Assembly (NCBI RefSeq): GCF_040253635.1
Contig: NZ_JBEJGX010000003.1
Location: 1,984,001-2,048,000 of the forward strand
Source of the DNA: Streptomyces sp. Edi2
GTDB lineage: Bacteria > Actinomycetota > Actinomycetes > Streptomycetales > Streptomycetaceae
Length of the DNA: 64,000 nt
Direction: 5' to 3'
Shown here: one piece after another, positions 1-8,554 of the stretch
How the letters are laid out: every line of letters starts with the position of its first letter
Numbering within the stretch: position 1 is the first letter of the stretch
Made by a program: the position numbers and the translations under genes
Notes under the pieces: generated by a model
Told to the model about the DNA's origin: nothing
Databases searched by the model: none
The model's input: the letters and a program-made list of their open reading frames with translations, nothing else

Positions 1-76
1 CCTCAGCGGGCGGCCGGTCTCTGCCTCCACCAGCCCGTAGCCCCCTCGTCAAGGTCTGCTCCCAGGTCGGCATCAC
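1..76 (-). CDS. possible 5' end of an unrecognised gene running off the left edge
   Basis: Reading the minus strand from a GTG (76) or ATG (73), an open frame begins M-P-T-W-E-Q-T-L-T-R-G-L and leaves the window. The only support is that a second stretch near 4773 has the same frame (S-T-W-E-Q-S-L-S-S-G-L). The differences between the two copies are mostly synonymous third-base changes or an ATG/GTG swap, which is the pattern of homologous coding sequence. No family is recognised and the ribosome binding site is poor. It could instead be non-coding repeat sequence. Confidence 0.25.
   Translation of the reverse strand, partial: MMPTWEQTLTRGLRAGGGRDRPPAE
45..76. repeat. imperfect direct repeat, left copy
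   Basis: This stretch matches 4745-4776 at about 27 of 32 positions in the same orientation. The pair brackets the accessory genes at 172-4168. It could be a decayed duplication flanking an insertion, or the 5' ends of two paralogous minus-strand genes. Confidence 0.5.
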
Positions 77-171
77 GTCATCACCAGCCCCCCGAGGAGT
101 CCGGTTCGAACCGGTGGGGACAGGGATGGAGGATCGCCCACGAAATGCCGTCTGACCTGCACAGATCACCG

Positions 172-1537
172 TCAGAGGGGTGTGCCCTCCGCTCCTCCGG
201 TGAAGCGTCCGGCAGGCCGGCCGAGCCAGGACACGAACATCCCGTCCGGATCCCAGGTGGCACGGAGATCGTCGAGCCGGCGGAGGTTCTCGTCGGTCAC
301 GAAGCGGTAGGGGCGGTTGAGCAGGTTCTCGTCGGCCAGCTGGATGCCACTGGCGTAGGGCTCCCACGCGCGCATGCGGTCGGTCACCCACCGGGTGTAC
401 TTGCTGTCGTCGGCCGGATCGGTCCAGGCCGCATAGAGCGCGTAATACAGTTCGTCCTCCACGGAGTAGGCCATCGGCGGGCGTGGGGGCTGTCCCTCGC
501 GGCCTGCCCAGTTGAACATCACCAGGTGCGACGGTGCCGGTGGCCAGGTCTTCAGCATCTCCTCGAAGTGGGGCCACAGGTCGTCGAACTAGGCGTGGGT
601 CCACATGTTGCTTGGTCTCGTCGTAGTGCGGGTCGGTGCCGAAGCGGCTCAAGGTTGCGGTGTCCGTCACCTCGTTGAGGCGGGTCGTCAGCGCTTGAGC
701 GCGTGCGGGACAGGACTCGTAGACCGACAGCTGCTCCCTCGCCTCCTCCTCGGTGTCGGTGAAGGCCGTCGCGTTGAGGGCGATGAGCGGCTCATCGCCG
801 GTCATCGGGTCGCGGCTGCACAGGAGATTGATCTCCGCCGGCGTCCGGCGGCCGATCTCGTGCACGAAGCGGTAGACGTCGTACGCGGCCGAGGCCGGCC
901 AGAAGTAGCCGCTGTTCATCGTGACCCGCCTGCGCGGATAGAGCTTGACGTAGAACCTGGTGACGACGGCGAAGAAGCCTGGACCGGCTCCGCGGGACGC
1001 CCAGAACAGGTCCGGGTTCTCCGTCTCGTCGGCATGGACCTGCTCGCCGGCGGCGGTGACCGCGTCGATGCCGGTGACCGACATGCAGGCCGGTCCGTAG
1101 TCCCGCCCGGCCCAGGCGAACCCGCCCTGCAGCAGGTACCCGCCGAGGGAGACACCTGAGCAGTGCCCCGTGGGAAAGAACAGGTTGTGACCTGCCAGCA
1201 TCGAGCTGAGCTCTGATCCTTTGATGCCGGGTTGGGCGGTGCCGGTCGTCGCTTCCCGGTCGACCGTCACGTGCCGCAGGTGCGAGAGGTCGATCAGTAC
1301 CGTGCCGTCACGCAGGTGCGAGGCGGACCAGCTGTGGCCGCCGGAGCGCACCGCGATCTGCAGGCCCTCCTGCCTGGCGAGCTTGACCGCTCCGACGACG
1401 TCGTCCTCGTTGTTCGCCGGCACGATCACTTCGGGGTATCGCTCCGGCACCCCTGCGTGCCAGCAGGCTGCACGACGCAAGCTCTCGTAGCGGTCGTCAC
1501 CTCGCCGCAACACCCTGCCTTCGCTACGAGGCGCCAT
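172..1537 (-). pseudogene. FAD-linked oxidase (berberine-bridge-enzyme type), disrupted
   Basis: From the ATG at 1537 the minus strand encodes a typical FAD_binding_4 domain. It includes the R-S-G-G-H-S segment, whose His is the usual covalent flavin site, and a G-H-C-S-G-V-S-L-G-G motif. The frame stays coherent to about 605. The C-terminal part of the same family (F-D-D-L-W-P-H-F-E-E-M-L, then the BBE-type tail) continues in another frame to the TGA at 172. Joining the halves needs both a frameshift near 600 and read-through of a TAG at 589-591, so this is a pseudogene or carries two sequence errors. Intact relatives oxidise phenolic, sugar or alkaloid substrates with O2. It lies 61 bp downstream of the PhlG-like gene on the same strand and may have been part of the same pathway. 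Confidence 0.8.
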
Positions 1538-1598
1538 GCCCTCTCCCTCTTGGGGTCTTCCGTGAATTGGTTCCCGCTGCCCGCTGCAGAACGGCTCT

Positions 1599-2468
1599 TT
1601 ACGGCTGGTCGCGCCCTTCATCGCGGGTGAACTCATCGAAGAGGTCCGGAAGAAACGCGGCGAGGTGGTTCATCTCCTGGGAGCAATGCACGACCATGGC
1701 ACGGGCCTGCTCCGCGCCGGATTTCCTCAAGCCGTCAGCTGCCGTTTCGAGCTCACCGGTCAGGGATGCTGCTCCGCGGGGGGCGACGTACTTCCCGCCC
1801 ATCCAGAAGCGTGAGCGCATCTCACTGCCGCCCTTCACCCGCCGTACGTGATGAATCAGATAGCCCCAGTCGAGCGGGACGCGGGACAGCCCGACCACAC
1901 CGCAGACCGCGGTCGCCTCGTCCGGGTCGAGACTGTCTTCGCTGAACCCGAACCTGCTGGGCCGGACGAAGCGGATGGCGAGCTCGCCGAGGGCGCTGCC
2001 GACGTATTCATCGACGAACGACGTGCCCCCGATGTACCTCTCGCGGTACAGCGCACTTCGGTCCGCGGGGCCTCCTGACCATGCGGCGTAGACGTGGGCT
2101 CGCGGGTACCACAGTTTGTACCGCTGGGTCTCCGTGGCGTGCCACCAGAACCACCAGTCCAGCATGTCCGGGGATACCCCGGGCATACCGGTCAGCGTGG
2201 CGATGTGCAGGGAACCGTCGTCGCAGAGGCTGTATCCGTTCTCCAGGTCGTGGTAGCCGGTGTCGCTCAGCGTCCCGGCAGCGTCGAAGTCCAGGCACAG
2301 CAAAGGCGCCTGCGGACCGAGTGCGAGCGCCTCCCTGACGTGTTCCGGCAGCGGCGCCATTACGGGATTCCAGTACTTCGCGTACCACTTGCCGTCGAGT
2401 TCGCCGGCCTGCATTCCTATGTGGGGCCGGCGCCCCGGGTCGGCCCGTGGTTCCACCGCGTCAGCCAT
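1599..2468 (-). CDS. PhlG-type (2,4-diacetylphloroglucinol hydrolase family) C-C hydrolase
   Basis: This 289-residue cytosolic protein lacks a signal peptide. The centre carries D-W-W-F-W-W-H followed by R-Y-K-L-W-Y-P-R-A-H, and the end carries H-C-S-Q-E-M-N-H. In PhlG of Pseudomonas the zinc ligands are two His and two Glu. The matching residues here appear to be H125, E154, H261 and E265 (an H-x3-E pair), so the metal site looks intact. Known PhlG cleaves an acetyl C-C bond of acylated phloroglucinols; the substrate here is unknown. The ATG at 2468 is supported by GGGAGG about 8 nt upstream. It sits 32 bp downstream of the arylsulfotransferase-like gene, probably in one transcript. The family call is good; the substrate is inference. 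Confidence 0.78.
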   Translation of the reverse strand: MADAVEPRADPGRRPHIGMQAGELDGKWYAKYWNPVMAPLPEHVREALALGPQAPLLCLDFDAAGTLSDTGYHDLENGYSLCDDGSLHIATLTGMPGVSPDMLDWWFWWHATETQRYKLWYPRAHVYAAWSGGPADRSALYRERYIGGTSFVDEYVGSALGELAIRFVRPSRFGFSEDSLDPDEATAVCGVVGLSRVPLDWGYLIHHVRRVKGGSEMRSRFWMGGKYVAPRGAASLTGELETAADGLRKSGAEQARAMVVHCSQEMNHLAAFLPDLFDEFTRDEGRDQP

Positions 2469-2500
2469 CCGACACCTCCCTCACGGCGCCGCAGGCGCCG

Positions 2501-4168
2501 TCATCCGGTCAGCCTCACGACTCTCGACGCCGCGAGCACCCGCCCTTTGGCGTCAAGTGCCCTGACCTGGAAGTACGGACCCCGGTTAGCTGTCGCGAGC
2601 GCCGTCTCGAACCCCGTCCGGGAGGCACGTCCGACGACCACCGACAAGGAATGGGGCTCCGTTCCGGCAAGCAGTTGCCACGCTCTGGTCTCCGTGGAGC
2701 CGTTCCACGAGGCATACACGACGCTGTGCCCATCCCTGAGTCGTGCCGCCGCACTCGGCGGGTAGTACGGCCGGCCGACCCATCGGTTACGGAAGGTGCG
2801 GTACGAGATATCGGAGCCCGGCATCTTCGCGTCGTAGAGCAGGCTCTGCAAGCCGTTGTTCTCGGAGTTCCCCGGATACGCGTACTCCGAGTAGTAGGAA
2901 TTCTGGCCCCACCCGATGAACTGGTTCCCGTTGGGAAGAGCCTGGGTATTGCCTTGGGAGGCGGAAAACAAGGGCGGCGCGTGATAGTAGGTCGTTTCCA
3001 CGGTCGCCCTGCGGCGGGGAAAGTCAAGGTTGAGGATCAGGCCGTGTGACTGCTGCTCCGGCGTGCCGTCCGGCTGGTTGCAGCAACCGTCATCGAACAT
3101 GCTGATGCGGTTTCCGGGCCGGAACCTGGCGTCGTGCTGCCAGAAGAAGTCCGCGTTGCGGCCGAAGGTGAAGTCGCTCTTCTTCCCGCCGAGTTGCCAG
3201 CGGATCCGGCCGGACCTCTTGGAGATGTCGTAGACCGCCCACATGTTGCGTGCCGAGATCAGCAGCTCGCCGTCCGGTCCCTCGTCGATCGAGTTCATGT
3301 GGTAGGCATCCCACACCCCTCCGGATGAGGACGCATCGGACGCGGCAACCTCGGAGTCGGCCGGATCGACGTGATCCAGAATGTCCCACGAGAAGACGAG
3401 TTTCCCCGTGGCGAGGTCGACCTCCTGGACCTCGCTGTCCAGGATGGCCCCGTCCTTCGGACCGCCGTAGGCACTGAGGTCCATGGGAACCGGCCTGGAC
3501 GCGATGAACAGCGCGGTTCCGCTGCGGGTCAGGATGAATTCGTGCTCGTCCGGATGGAAGCCGTGACGGGCGAAGACCGTCCTGACCAGGCGGTAGTGGC
3601 TGTCGTAGAGGTAGTAACACCCGCCCGGTTCCGGAGCGCCGCCCGGCAGGTTCGTGTACGCGGGGGGAATCGCAATGGACCCCTGCCACCAGGTCAGCAC
3701 GGGTTCTGCGGTGCGTTTCCGGGAGTCGTAGTAGGTCTGAACCTTGAAGTCGGCGTTCTGGAGGCTGGTCGAGGGCAACGGCCGGAACCAGAACGGCTCA
3801 CCCGAGTTGTCGGAGATCAGTGCCCCGGTCTGGCCGATCATGGTGCTGCCGATGGTGTACGGGGCGACGAAGATTCTGCCGGGTGCCGTTCCGGGGCGCT
3901 GCGCGGTCACCGTGACCCGCATGGGATGAAGTCGTGGCTCGGAGACGAAGTTCCACACCCCGCTGCCCGAAGTGACCAGCTCCGGCGCGGGCGGGCTCCC
4001 GGTCGGAGGAGCCGGCTCCGTCGCACACAAGCGAGGCTCCGTTGGCGGACTCGCCGCGGCGGGAGGTGCACCGCTCACGAAGGCCAGCCCCGCGGCCAGT
4101 GCGCAGGCCCCTGAGGTGCGGCTCATCCGGCTCATGGCCCTGCGGGCAAACAGCTTTCGCTCCGCCAT
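2501..4168 (-). CDS. secreted arylsulfotransferase (ASST)-family protein
   Basis: The ATG at 4168 has GGAGAG 5 nt upstream and gives 555 residues starting M-A-E-R-K; an ATG 54 nt further upstream lacks a ribosome binding site. The N-terminus has two Arg-rich turns, a hydrophobic stretch and A-A-A-S-P around residue 40, consistent with a signal peptide (an RR pair at residues 10-11 makes Tat export possible). The body has beta-propeller-like repeats with phrases typical of the ASST family, such as F-H-P-D-E-H-E-F, W-D-I-L-D-H-V, H-M-N-S-I-D and W-Q-H-D-A-R-F. Family members transfer sulfate between phenols without PAPS, or are uncharacterised propellers. Export outside the membrane is likely. 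It heads the accessory operon and may act on the same phenolic compounds as the downstream hydrolase, which is inference. Confidence 0.75.
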   Translation of the reverse strand: MAERKLFARRAMSRMSRTSGACALAAGLAFVSGAPPAAASPPTEPRLCATEPAPPTGSPPAPELVTSGSGVWNFVSEPRLHPMRVTVTAQRPGTAPGRIFVAPYTIGSTMIGQTGALISDNSGEPFWFRPLPSTSLQNADFKVQTYYDSRKRTAEPVLTWWQGSIAIPPAYTNLPGGAPEPGGCYYLYDSHYRLVRTVFARHGFHPDEHEFILTRSGTALFIASRPVPMDLSAYGGPKDGAILDSEVQEVDLATGKLVFSWDILDHVDPADSEVAASDASSSGGVWDAYHMNSIDEGPDGELLISARNMWAVYDISKRSGRIRWQLGGKKSDFTFGRNADFFWQHDARFRPGNRISMFDDGCCNQPDGTPEQQSHGLILNLDFPRRRATVETTYYHAPPLFSASQGNTQALPNGNQFIGWGQNSYYSEYAYPGNSENNGLQSLLYDAKMPGSDISYRTFRNRWVGRPYYPPSAAARLRDGHSVVYASWNGSTETRAWQLLAGTEPHSLSVVVGRASRTGFETALATANRGPYFQVRALDAKGRVLAASRVVRLTG

Positions 4169-4824
4169 CGTCTCTCCGTTGCGATGCGTCAAAGGCCTGA
4201 GCCCCGGGAGTCCCGGCAGCACGAGCAGGTCCCTGGGGTCCTGCGCTCTCTGGTGACGCTATGCACCACTGGCATGGGATGCCTGCTGGAGGGTCCGTCC
4301 GGAGGACCCTCGTACGGGATCGGCCGGATCTGCAGGGCGCTGACGTTGCATGTGCCCCGCATGGCCGGGCGTGCGAAGCGGCACCGGACTCTCGACGACC
4401 CCCGGAAAAGGACGATTCCGGACGCGGTGTGCGCAAGTGGCTCCTGGGCTGGATGAGTTCCGCGAGAATGCCGGACCGGCCGTGTGTCAGTTGGTGCCCC
4501 GGCGTCGCGCCGGCTGGAAAGAGCCACCCGGGCGACCGTGGCGAGGTTCAGCGAACGCCCCGTCTGCCACTGCGGGTACCCGGCACCCTAAGGTCTCTGC
4601 GCCCCCGCCCCCTGGGACGTCTCCCCCTCAGGCGGCCCCCTCGGGCGGCCCCTCAGCCCTGGCCCCGCTCGGTCGCCGAAGTGGCCTGGCCCCCCATCGG
4701 GCTCAGTCCGCCCTTGGCAGAGCACTCCATGGCCGTGCAGACCGCTCGATAAGCTCTGCTCCCAGGTCGACACCACATCCGCACTCCGCCCCGCACAGTG
4801 CGCTTTCCACCAGGAGGCCGGTCG
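4169..4824. other. intergenic region between divergent accessory operon and tldE
   Basis: No convincing gene is seen here. A hairpin lies at 4289-4311 (8-bp arms, 7-nt loop) in the presumed leader of the arylsulfotransferase operon. A second GC-rich inverted stretch lies around 4628-4660. The right copy of the flanking repeat is at 4745-4776. From a GTG at 4776 a 62-codon minus-strand frame runs to 4588; only its first 14 or so codons resemble the frame at 1-76, so it looks like a decayed stub. Confidence 0.5.
4745..4776. repeat. imperfect direct repeat, right copy
   Basis: Partner of 45-76 with about 27 of 32 identities. It lies 48 bp upstream of the tldE start, so the accessory block ends here and core genome resumes. 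Confidence 0.5.
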
Positions 4825-6276
4825 ATGAGCACCCGTACACCGCGCAGGAACAGGCCGCACGAGATCGTCGAGCGGGCTCTGGAGCTCTCCCGGGCCGACG
4901 GCTGTGTGGTCATCGCCGATGAGCGCTCCGGCGGCAATCTGCGCTGGGCGGGCAATGCGCTCACCACGAACGGCGTGACCCGCGGGCGCACCCTGACGGT
5001 CGTGGCGACCGTGGACGGCGGACAGGGCACGGCGTCCGGTGTCGTCTCCCGCTCCGCGGTGACCGCGGACGACCTGGAACCGCTGGTGCGGGCGGCCGAG
5101 GCGGCCGCCCGGGACGCCGGGCCCGCCGAGGACGCCCAGCCGCTGGTCGGCGGCGAGAAGGTGTCCGCCGACTTCACCGAGGCGCCCGCGGAGACCTCCT
5201 CGGAGGTGTTCGCGGCGTTCGCCCCGGCGCTGGGTGAGTCCTTCCGGCAGGCCCGGGCGGGCGGCCGTGAGCTGTACGGCTTCGCCCGCCACGAGGTCGT
5301 CTCCTCGTATCTGGGTACCTCGACCGGGCTGCGGCTGCGGCACGACCAGCCCACCGGGACGCTGGAGCTGAACGCCAAGTCCGCAGGTACTGGCGCGGCC
5401 GGACCCCGCTCGGCCTGGGCCGGCCGGGCGACCCGCGACTTCACCGATGTCGATCCGCGGGAGCTGGACGGTGAGCTGGAGCGGCGGCTGGGCTGGGCCG
5501 GGCGGCGGATCGAGCTGCCCGCCGGGCGGTACGACACCCTGCTGCCGCCGACCGCCGTGGGCGACCTGCTGGTCTACCAGATGTGGTCCTCCGGGGCCCG
5601 GGACGCCGTCGAGGGCCGCACGGTCTTCTCCCGGCCGGCCGACGGCGACGCGGCGGGCCGGCCCGGGGCGGGTACCCGGCTGGGCGAGCGGCTGAGCGAG
5701 CTGCCGCTGACGCTGCGCAGCGACCCGCGGGCGCCCGGTCTGGAGTGCGCACCGTTCGTGCTGGCGCACTCCTCCGGCGACGATGCGTCCGTTTTCGACA
5801 ACGGGCTGCCGCTGACGGCCACCGAGTGGATGCGCGAGGGGGTGCTGAACCGGCTGCCGACCACCCGGCACAGCGCCGGGCTGACCGGCCTTCCGGTGGC
5901 GCCGGGGATCGACAACCTCCTCCTGGAGGGCGGTGGTTCACGCTCGCTGGAGGAGATGGTGGCCGCCGCCGGACACGACGGCCCGACGCTGCTGCTGACC
6001 TGCCTGTGGTACATCCGCGAGGTCGACCCGGCGACGCTGCTGCTGACCGGGCTGACCCGGGACGGGGTCTACCTGGTCGAGCAGGGCGAGGTGGTCGGTG
6101 AGGTGAACAACTTCCGGTTCAACGAGTCGCCGGTGGACCTGCTGTCCCGGGCCGTGGAGGCGGGCCGTACGGAGCGGACCCTGCCGCGGGAGTGGGGCGA
6201 CTACTTCACCCGGGCCGCGATGCCGGCGCTGCGCGTCCCTGACTTCCATATGAGCTCGGTCAGCCGCGGGGTGTGA
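4825..6276 (+). CDS. tldE: TldE/PmbA-family metalloprotease subunit
   Basis: This 483-residue protein has the PmbA/TldE fold. An N-terminal alpha/beta half carries the V-E-R-A-L-E-L-S-R-A-D-G start and the R-G-R-T-L-T-V-V-A-T segment. The C-terminal half contains R-Y-D-T-L-L-P-P-T-A-V, the F-V-L-A-H-S-S-G block and the closing G-E-V-N-N-F-R-F-N-E-S-P motif usual in the family. TldD and TldE normally form a heteromer that degrades or trims peptides and modified leader peptides; TldD carries the zinc site. The ATG at 4825 has a perfect AGGAGG 7 nt upstream; an in-frame start 27 nt earlier has none. No tldD is present in the window, so the partner is either left of the accessory block or elsewhere. 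Confidence 0.85.
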   Translation: MSTRTPRRNRPHEIVERALELSRADGCVVIADERSGGNLRWAGNALTTNGVTRGRTLTVVATVDGGQGTASGVVSRSAVTADDLEPLVRAAEAAARDAGPAEDAQPLVGGEKVSADFTEAPAETSSEVFAAFAPALGESFRQARAGGRELYGFARHEVVSSYLGTSTGLRLRHDQPTGTLELNAKSAGTGAAGPRSAWAGRATRDFTDVDPRELDGELERRLGWAGRRIELPAGRYDTLLPPTAVGDLLVYQMWSSGARDAVEGRTVFSRPADGDAAGRPGAGTRLGERLSELPLTLRSDPRAPGLECAPFVLAHSSGDDASVFDNGLPLTATEWMREGVLNRLPTTRHSAGLTGLPVAPGIDNLLLEGGGSRSLEEMVAAAGHDGPTLLLTCLWYIREVDPATLLLTGLTRDGVYLVEQGEVVGEVNNFRFNESPVDLLSRAVEAGRTERTLPREWGDYFTRAAMPALRVPDFHMSSVSRGV

Positions 6277-6423
6277 GGCCGCGGGCGTCCGCCCGGCCGG
6301 TGGCACGGGCCGGGCGGACGGCGGCGGGCCGGGCGGGCGACGGGCCGGCGGGCTCTGGGCAGCCGGCGGGCTGCCCGGTGGCAGCGGGCCGACCGGGCGG
6401 ACCGCCGGACGGGCGCACGGCAG

Positions 6424-6476
6424 GCGGACCGCGGACGGCGGACGGCGGACGGCGGACGGCGGACGGCGGACGGCGC
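6424..6476. repeat. GC-rich heptanucleotide tandem repeat
   Basis: About six to seven copies of the heptamer GGCGGAC occur in the tldE-tyrS spacer (6277-6549). The rest of that spacer is also low-complexity G/C sequence. No gene is seen in it. The array ends about 75 bp before tyrS and could slip during replication. Confidence 0.85.
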
Positions 6477-6549
6477 GGGAGCGTCCTCCAGGGCGAATAG
6501 ACTGTCCGCTTGTCCACCCGTTCGGGAACCACGATCGATCAGGAACGCC

Positions 6550-7953
6550 ATGACACGCCTCGGCGAATCCGTCGCCCGCGCCAGCACTCTGCTCTCCGCC
6601 GACCTCTCCTCGGACACCACCGTCCAGGAGCTGCTCCAGGAGACGGGCGCGCGGCGCTATCTCGACCTGACGGACCTGCCCGCCAAGGAGCAGGCCGAGC
6701 TGATCGCGGCCCGTACGGTCGAGGTCCTGCCGGGCGTGGAGAAGCTGGCCGAGCGGATCGAGGAGCGCCGGGCCGCCGGCAAGGGTCTGCACATCAAGTT
6801 GGGCATCGACCCGACGGCCACCGATGTGCACCTGGGACATGCGGTGCCGCTGATCGTCCTGAGCCGGTTCCAGCGGCTGGGGCATGACGTCACCCTGATC
6901 ATCGGCGACTTCACGGCCAAGATCGGCGACCCATCGGGCCGTACGGCCGAGCGCCCGCCGCTGACCGACGAGGACATCGCGCACAACCTCGCCACGTACC
7001 GCGAACAGGTGCGGCCCTTCTTCGACTTCGAGAAGGTCAGCTTCCGGCAGAACAGCGAGTGGCTGGCGCCGTACACCTTCCCGGAACTGCTCATGCTGCT
7101 CGCCCAGGTGCCGGCCTCCCAGCTGCTGCAGCGCGAGGACTTCCGCAACCGGCTGGCGGCCGGCTCCGGCCTGACCATGACGGAGCTGCTGTACCCCGTC
7201 GCGCAGGGCCTGGACTCGGTGGCGCTGGAGTGCGATGTGGAGCTGGGCGGCTCCGACCAGCTGCTCAATCTGCAGATGGGCCGCAAGCTGATGGAGCTGC
7301 GCGGGCAGCGGCCGCAGCTGGTGGTGACCATGCCGCTGATCGAGGGCACGGACGGCACCGGCGCCAAGATGTCCAAGTCCAAGGGCAATTACGTCGGGCT
7401 GAGCGCCCCCGCCGACGATGTCTTCGGCAAGATCATGTCGGTGCCGGACCGGCTGATGGAGCCGTACCTGAAGGCCTGGACGGAGTGGACGGACGGGGAG
7501 ATCGCGCTCGCCCTGGGCCGGGTCGCGGACCGCTCGCTGCACCCGATGGACCTCAAGAAGGTCCTGGCGGGCGAGGTCGTGGCGGCGCTGTACGGCATGG
7601 AGGCGGCGATGGCGGCGCGGGCCGGTTTCGTCGCGCAGTTCTCCAAGAAGTCGTTCTCCGATGTGGACTCGCTCCCGGTCGTCGATGTCGCCGCGCACGG
7701 CGCGGAGACGGTGGCGACGGTGCTGACCAAGATCCTGGAGTTCACGCCCAGCGCCTCGGCGGCGCGGCGGCTGGCCAAGCAGAATGCGCTGCGGCTGGTC
7801 GTGGAGGGCGAGGACGGGCAGCAGACCGTGACGCTCGCGGAGGCCGATTCGGTCCGGCCGCTGGGTGAGGTGCTGGCCGAGAAGCTGGCGGACACGGCCG
7901 GGGTCGCGTACCTCAAGGCCGGACGGAAGCTGGCTCAGCTCGACGGCCGCTGA
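6550..7953 (+). CDS. tyrS: tyrosyl-tRNA synthetase
   Basis: This 467-residue class I synthetase charges tRNA-Tyr in the cytosol. The HIGH-type motif H-L-G-H is at residues 94-97, following G-I-D-P-T-A-T-D. K-M-S-K-S is at 273-277. The G-G-S-D-Q tyrosine/ATP pocket motif is near 233-237. The last 70 or so residues form an S4 RNA-binding domain ending K-L-A-Q-L-D. The ATG at 6550 has AGGAA 5 nt upstream. No T-box leader is visible. It is followed directly by a strong terminator hairpin, so it is probably monocistronic. Confidence 0.96.
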   Translation: MTRLGESVARASTLLSADLSSDTTVQELLQETGARRYLDLTDLPAKEQAELIAARTVEVLPGVEKLAERIEERRAAGKGLHIKLGIDPTATDVHLGHAVPLIVLSRFQRLGHDVTLIIGDFTAKIGDPSGRTAERPPLTDEDIAHNLATYREQVRPFFDFEKVSFRQNSEWLAPYTFPELLMLLAQVPASQLLQREDFRNRLAAGSGLTMTELLYPVAQGLDSVALECDVELGGSDQLLNLQMGRKLMELRGQRPQLVVTMPLIEGTDGTGAKMSKSKGNYVGLSAPADDVFGKIMSVPDRLMEPYLKAWTEWTDGEIALALGRVADRSLHPMDLKKVLAGEVVAALYGMEAAMAARAGFVAQFSKKSFSDVDSLPVVDVAAHGAETVATVLTKILEFTPSASAARRLAKQNALRLVVEGEDGQQTVTLAEADSVRPLGEVLAEKLADTAGVAYLKAGRKLAQLDGR

Positions 7954-7956
7954 GAG

Positions 7957-8016
7957 CGCGGATGACACGGGCGGCCGGTGCGCATCGCTGCGCGCCGGCC
8001 GCCCGTGTCATCCGCG
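7957..8016. terminator. bidirectional terminator hairpin between tyrS and the GlsB-type gene
   Basis: The arms 7957-7978 and 7995-8016 are perfectly complementary over 22 bp with a 16-nt loop. It lies between two convergent genes. It has no U-tract, as is usual for Streptomyces terminators. Confidence 0.9.
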
Positions 8017-8033
8017 TCTCGGGGAGACACCGC

Positions 8034-8312
8034 CTAGGCGGCATGTCTCTTGCGGCCGCGCATGGAGGCCCAGATGCGGTCACCGACGGCGACGACGACC
8101 ACCGCGCCGGCCAGTTGCAGCAGGTGCCGGATCCAGTCGATGCCCCGGGTCTCGTTGACCCCGATGCCGGTCGCCACCCAGTTGCCGAGGACGCTGCCCA
8201 GCATGCCGAAGATCACGGTCAGCCAGAGCGGGATCTGCTGCTTGCCCGGGATGATGGCCTTCGCGATCAGGCCGAGCACCAGGCCCACGATGATGGCCCA
8301 CAACCACGTCAT
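8034..8312 (-). CDS. GlsB/YeaQ/YmgE-family stress-response membrane protein
   Basis: This 92-residue membrane protein begins M-T-W-L-W-A-I-I-V-G-L-V-L-G and has the glycine-rich three-helix layout of the transglycosylase-associated family: helices at about residues 3-20, 28-50 and 65-82. The G-K-Q-Q-I-P-L-W-L-T-V-I-F-G-M-L-G segment is typical. Relatives are small inner-membrane proteins of unknown biochemical role, often induced by general stress. A GGAGGAG ribosome binding site lies just upstream. It stands alone, convergent with tyrS. Confidence 0.88.
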   Translation of the reverse strand: MTWLWAIIVGLVLGLIAKAIIPGKQQIPLWLTVIFGMLGSVLGNWVATGIGVNETRGIDWIRHLLQLAGAVVVVAVGDRIWASMRGRKRHAA

Positions 8313-8554
8313 GTCGACTCCTCCTGCGGCACCGTGCAGATGACACTCGCCCGCTCAGTGTCGCCCGGCATCGGCTACGGCGCACGCCGGGACCGTCGTA
8401 CGCACCGGTGCGGTGAGCAGGCTCCGCCGGAACGCGGGGACAGACCCCGCGGAACGGGGCATGACCCGGTCTCGAAGGCGGCGCAGCCGCGGCGTACCGT
8501 GGAAACCGACCGGATAACGGGGAGAATCCGGCACGACTGAGCAGGCGGTGGAAC

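Noticed and set aside
4184..4456. A 90-codon plus-strand frame in the region left of tldE
   Set aside because: No ribosome site, no third-position G/C bias and no recognisable motif; it looks non-coding.
6424..6476. Possible CRISPR-like array
   Set aside because: The unit is only 7 bp, has no spacers and no cas genes are nearby; it is a simple tandem repeat.
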